From positions 7,192,001-7,256,000 of the forward strand of contig NZ_CP021080.1 of the NCBI RefSeq assembly GCF_000802245.2: a DNA stretch of 64,000 bases, in the 5' to 3' direction. The DNA comes from Streptomyces pluripotens. GTDB taxonomy: Bacteria > Actinomycetota > Actinomycetes > Streptomycetales > Streptomycetaceae. Below are positions 61,858 to 64,000 of this stretch, in pieces. The notes beneath the pieces were generated by a model. That model had not been told where the DNA came from, did no database searches, and saw only the letters and a list, made by a program, of their open reading frames with translations. The first letter of the stretch is position 1, and each line of letters opens with the position of its first letter. A program made the translations under genes and the position numbers.

Positions 61858-63113
61858 CAATCTTCGACGATCTCGATTCCGAGGTTCGCAGCTACAGCCG
61901 GATGTGGCCGGTCGTGTTCGACCGGGCGGAAGGCAGCCGGCTGTTCTCCGAGGACGGTCGGCCCTACCTGGACTTCTTCGCGGGCGCCGGCGCGCTCAAC
62001 TACGGTCACAACAACGCCTTCCTCAAGCAGGCCCTGCTGGACTACATCGCCCGGGACGGCGTCTCGCATGCGCTGGACATGTTCACCGTGGCGAGGCGGG
62101 ACTTCCTCCAGGCCTTCCAGGACCTTGTCCTGACACCGCGGGGGCTGCCGTACAAGACGGTGTTCCCCGGTCCGGGCGGTGCGAACGCGGTCGAGGCGGC
62201 TCTGAAGCTCGCCCGACGGGTGACCGGACGGCAGTCGGTGGTGAGCTTCACCAACTCCTTCCACGGAATGACCCTCGGAGCCCTCGCGGTCAGCGGCAAC
62301 AGGGCGAAGCGTGCGGCCGCCGGTGTGGATCTGACCCTGACGACCCCGATGCCCTACGACGGCTACCCGGGCATTGGGGAGTCCGGCCCGCGCCATCTCG
62401 ACCGGCTGCTGTCGGACGGGGGCAGCGGCCTGGACCGGCCCGCCGCCATCATCGTGGAGACCGTGCAGGGCGAGGGTGGGCTGAGGTCCGCCGACGCGGA
62501 CTGGCTGCGCGACCTCGTCGAGGTGTGCACACGGCACGAGGTGCTGCTCATCGTGGACGACGTGCAGATGGGCTGCGGCCGTACGGGATCCTTCTTCAGC
62601 TTCGAGGACGCCGGGATCACGCCCGACATGGTGTGTCTGTCCAAGTCCATCGGTGGCTTCGGCCTTCCTCTGGCACTCACCCTCATCCGGTCGGAGCTGG
62701 ACGTCTGGAAGCCGGGCGACCACAGTGGCACGTTCCGCGGTGTCAGCGGTTCCTTCGTGACCGGTGCCCAGGCACTGCGCTCGTTCTGGAGCGACGGGAC
62801 GCTGGAGAAGTCCACCCGCGAACGAGGGCAGCGGATCGCGGCGTCCCTGGCCGCCATCGCCATCGAGCACCCCGAGGCGGGTCTGGAGGTGCGGGGCCGG
62901 GGATTCGCGGCCGGACTGCGCTTCGCCACGCCCGGAGCGGCCCGCGCGGTGTGCGTCGCGGCCTTCGAGGAGGGGCTGCTCATGGAGACCTCCGGTGCGG
63001 CCGGCGACGTGGTGAAGCTGCTGCCCCCGCTGACCATCAGCGACGACGACCTGGACGAGGGTCTCGACATCATCCGTACGTGCGTGGGCCCGGTACTCGC
63101 GCGGAGCAAGTGA
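61854..63113 (+). CDS. class III aminotransferase, EctB-like (diaminobutyrate type)
   Basis: 419 residues from ATG 61854 with GGAGG upstream. Fold type I PLP enzyme: FFAGAGALNYGHNNAFLKQA, FPGPGGANAVEAALKLARR, FHGMTLGALAVSGN, LLIVDDVQMGCGRTGSFFSF, PLP Lys K264 in CLSKSIGGFGLPLAL, GTFRGVSGSFVTGA. Highly like L-2,4-diaminobutyrate:2-oxoglutarate aminotransferases of ectoine pathways, but ectA, ectC and ectD are absent: its neighbours are a methyltransferase and an IPNS-like oxygenase. So 2,4-diaminobutyrate for another small molecule is more likely than ectoine. Confidence 0.88.
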   Translation: MTIFDDLDSEVRSYSRMWPVVFDRAEGSRLFSEDGRPYLDFFAGAGALNYGHNNAFLKQALLDYIARDGVSHALDMFTVARRDFLQAFQDLVLTPRGLPYKTVFPGPGGANAVEAALKLARRVTGRQSVVSFTNSFHGMTLGALAVSGNRAKRAAAGVDLTLTTPMPYDGYPGIGESGPRHLDRLLSDGGSGLDRPAAIIVETVQGEGGLRSADADWLRDLVEVCTRHEVLLIVDDVQMGCGRTGSFFSFEDAGITPDMVCLSKSIGGFGLPLALTLIRSELDVWKPGDHSGTFRGVSGSFVTGAQALRSFWSDGTLEKSTRERGQRIAASLAAIAIEHPEAGLEVRGRGFAAGLRFATPGAARAVCVAAFEEGLLMETSGAAGDVVKLLPPLTISDDDLDEGLDIIRTCVGPVLARSK

Positions 63114-63125
63114 GAGGCCACGGCT

Positions 63126-64000
63126 GTGCCAGGCAAGATTCCCGAAGTCGACCTTGAGGCGTGGCGCACGGCGTCCGACACCGAACGCGCCTCCATCACA
63201 GCGGAGTTGGACACCGCGCTGCGCGGCACCGGAATGTTCCTCGTGTCCGGGCACGGTGTGCCCGAAGCCGTGATGGACGACTTCCGGGCCACCGCCAAGC
63301 GCTTCTTCGCCCTGCGCAAGGAGGTCAAGGCCCAGTACGCTATCGAGGCCGCGTACGACGGCGGATGGCTCGAAATGCATCCACCCGGTGGGGTCGGGGT
63401 GCCGGTGAGCGAGGGCGAGGAGGCCCCCAGCGCGCCGGACCTACACGAGTCGTTCTACGTGGGGCCCGCCCATCGTACCGGCGACGAGCGGCGCGACCGC
63501 CTCAACTACCCGGCGAACCGCTGGCCGGCCGAGCTGCCCGAGTTGAGGGCGGCCGCGGATGCGTACACGACGCACATGGCGCGGGTGGTGGAGCAGGTCA
63601 ACCAGCTGCTCGCCGTCACCCTGGGCCTGCCGGAGGACTTCTTCACCTCGCGGGCGCGGATGGCGACGTGGACGCAGAACGCCAGCTGGTACCCCTCGTA
63701 CGCGAGCATCGGGCAGGTCGCCCGCGGACAGTTCCGCAACGGGCCGCACACCGATCTGGGTACCGTCACGCTGCTGAGCCGGCAGCGAGGCGTGGGCGGA
63801 CTGCAGGCGTGGAACGAGGAGGACGGCTGGTTCTCGCCGCCGTACAGCCCGGGCTCGCTCGTCGTCAACCTCGGTGACCTGATGGAACTGTGGACCGACG
63901 GGCGCTGGCGGGCGCTGAAGCACCGTGTGCTGCCCCCCAGCCCGGCGGCTCCCGACGAGGAACTGCTGTCGTTGGTCTTCTTCTTCGAGACCGACCCCGA
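63126..64000 (+). CDS. isopenicillin-N-synthase-family Fe/2OG oxygenase, 3' end outside window
   Basis: At least 291 residues from GTG 63126; the frame is open at the window end. DIOX_N domain 1-130 (IPEVDLEAW, GMFLVSGHGVP, HESFYVG), then the catalytic jelly roll with iron ligands H208 and D210 (NGPHTDLGTVTLL) and H266 (ALKHRVLPP), and LVVNLGDLMELWTDGRW. The family performs hydroxylation, ring closure or desaturation on amino-acid-like substrates. It follows the aminotransferase by 12 bases and probably acts on its product. Confidence 0.88.
   Translation, partial: MPGKIPEVDLEAWRTASDTERASITAELDTALRGTGMFLVSGHGVPEAVMDDFRATAKRFFALRKEVKAQYAIEAAYDGGWLEMHPPGGVGVPVSEGEEAPSAPDLHESFYVGPAHRTGDERRDRLNYPANRWPAELPELRAAADAYTTHMARVVEQVNQLLAVTLGLPEDFFTSRARMATWTQNASWYPSYASIGQVARGQFRNGPHTDLGTVTLLSRQRGVGGLQAWNEEDGWFSPPYSPGSLVVNLGDLMELWTDGRWRALKHRVLPPSPAAPDEELLSLVFFFETDP

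Noticed and set aside
61854..63113. Ectoine biosynthesis operon
   Set aside because: The aminotransferase is EctB-like but ectA, ectC and ectD are not in the visible neighbourhood.

Overview
The window is high-GC DNA with GTG/TTG starts, tightly overlapping operons (ATGA/GTGA junctions), Rpf/LysM and L,D-transpeptidase cell-wall enzymes, LuxR/LAL regulators and RiPP genes. This points to a Streptomyces or close relative, in an accessory, chromosome-arm-like region: about a dozen degraded genes and insertion-sequence fragments sit between intact operons.

Layout. (1) 1-5030: the right edge of a biosynthetic operon (5'-truncated ketosynthase, 4-hydroxymandelate-synthase-like dioxygenase, PhyH-type dioxygenase, two-subunit E1 2-oxoacid decarboxylase/dehydrogenase), all overlapping. 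(2) 5320-22474: surface and secreted proteins (L,D-transpeptidase, DUF4097 lipoprotein, Rpf-LysM), a YeiH-type transporter with a divergent LysR gene, a metallo-beta-lactamase-fold hydrolase and a membrane-anchored HTH protein, interspersed with remnants of IS5, IS6, group II intron, PhzF, amidohydrolase, MerR and TetR genes. (3) 22901-42295: a thiopeptide-type RiPP gene cluster. (4) 42737-48336: mobile-element debris around a secreted phosphoesterase, including an intact IS5-family element inserted into a decayed group II intron with a readable 3-bp target duplication. (5) 49105-54988: a complete ribose operon rbsRACBKD with twin operators. (6) 55207-56065: IS3/ISL3 remnants. (7) 56092-64000: a LAL regulator and a LuxR regulator, a 1.25-kb gap, then the start of an operon with a methyltransferase, an EctB-like aminotransferase and an IPNS-like Fe/2OG dioxygenase that runs off the window.

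The most interesting system is region 3. A 66-residue precursor peptide (28452-28652, minus) has an acidic leader ending GLPEMGA and a Ser/Cys-rich core. The maturation set lies on the minus strand from 42295 down to 30422: split LanB (glutamylation and elimination proteins), ocin-ThiF-like partner, YcaO cyclodehydratase, SagB-type azoline dehydrogenase, a pyridine-synthase-like protein and an ABC exporter. The precursor is followed by a translationally coupled cassette: AMP-forming ligase, GriI-like aldolase, GriH-like dehydroquinate-synthase-II homologue and FAD hydroxylase. From GriI/GriH, this cassette should make 3-amino-4-hydroxybenzoate (or a hydroxylated form) and activate it. A second FAD hydroxylase is divergent from the precursor. 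I infer a thiopeptide carrying an aminohydroxybenzoate-derived aryl group, a combination I do not recognise from characterised thiopeptides. All function calls are from reading the sequence, without database searches.
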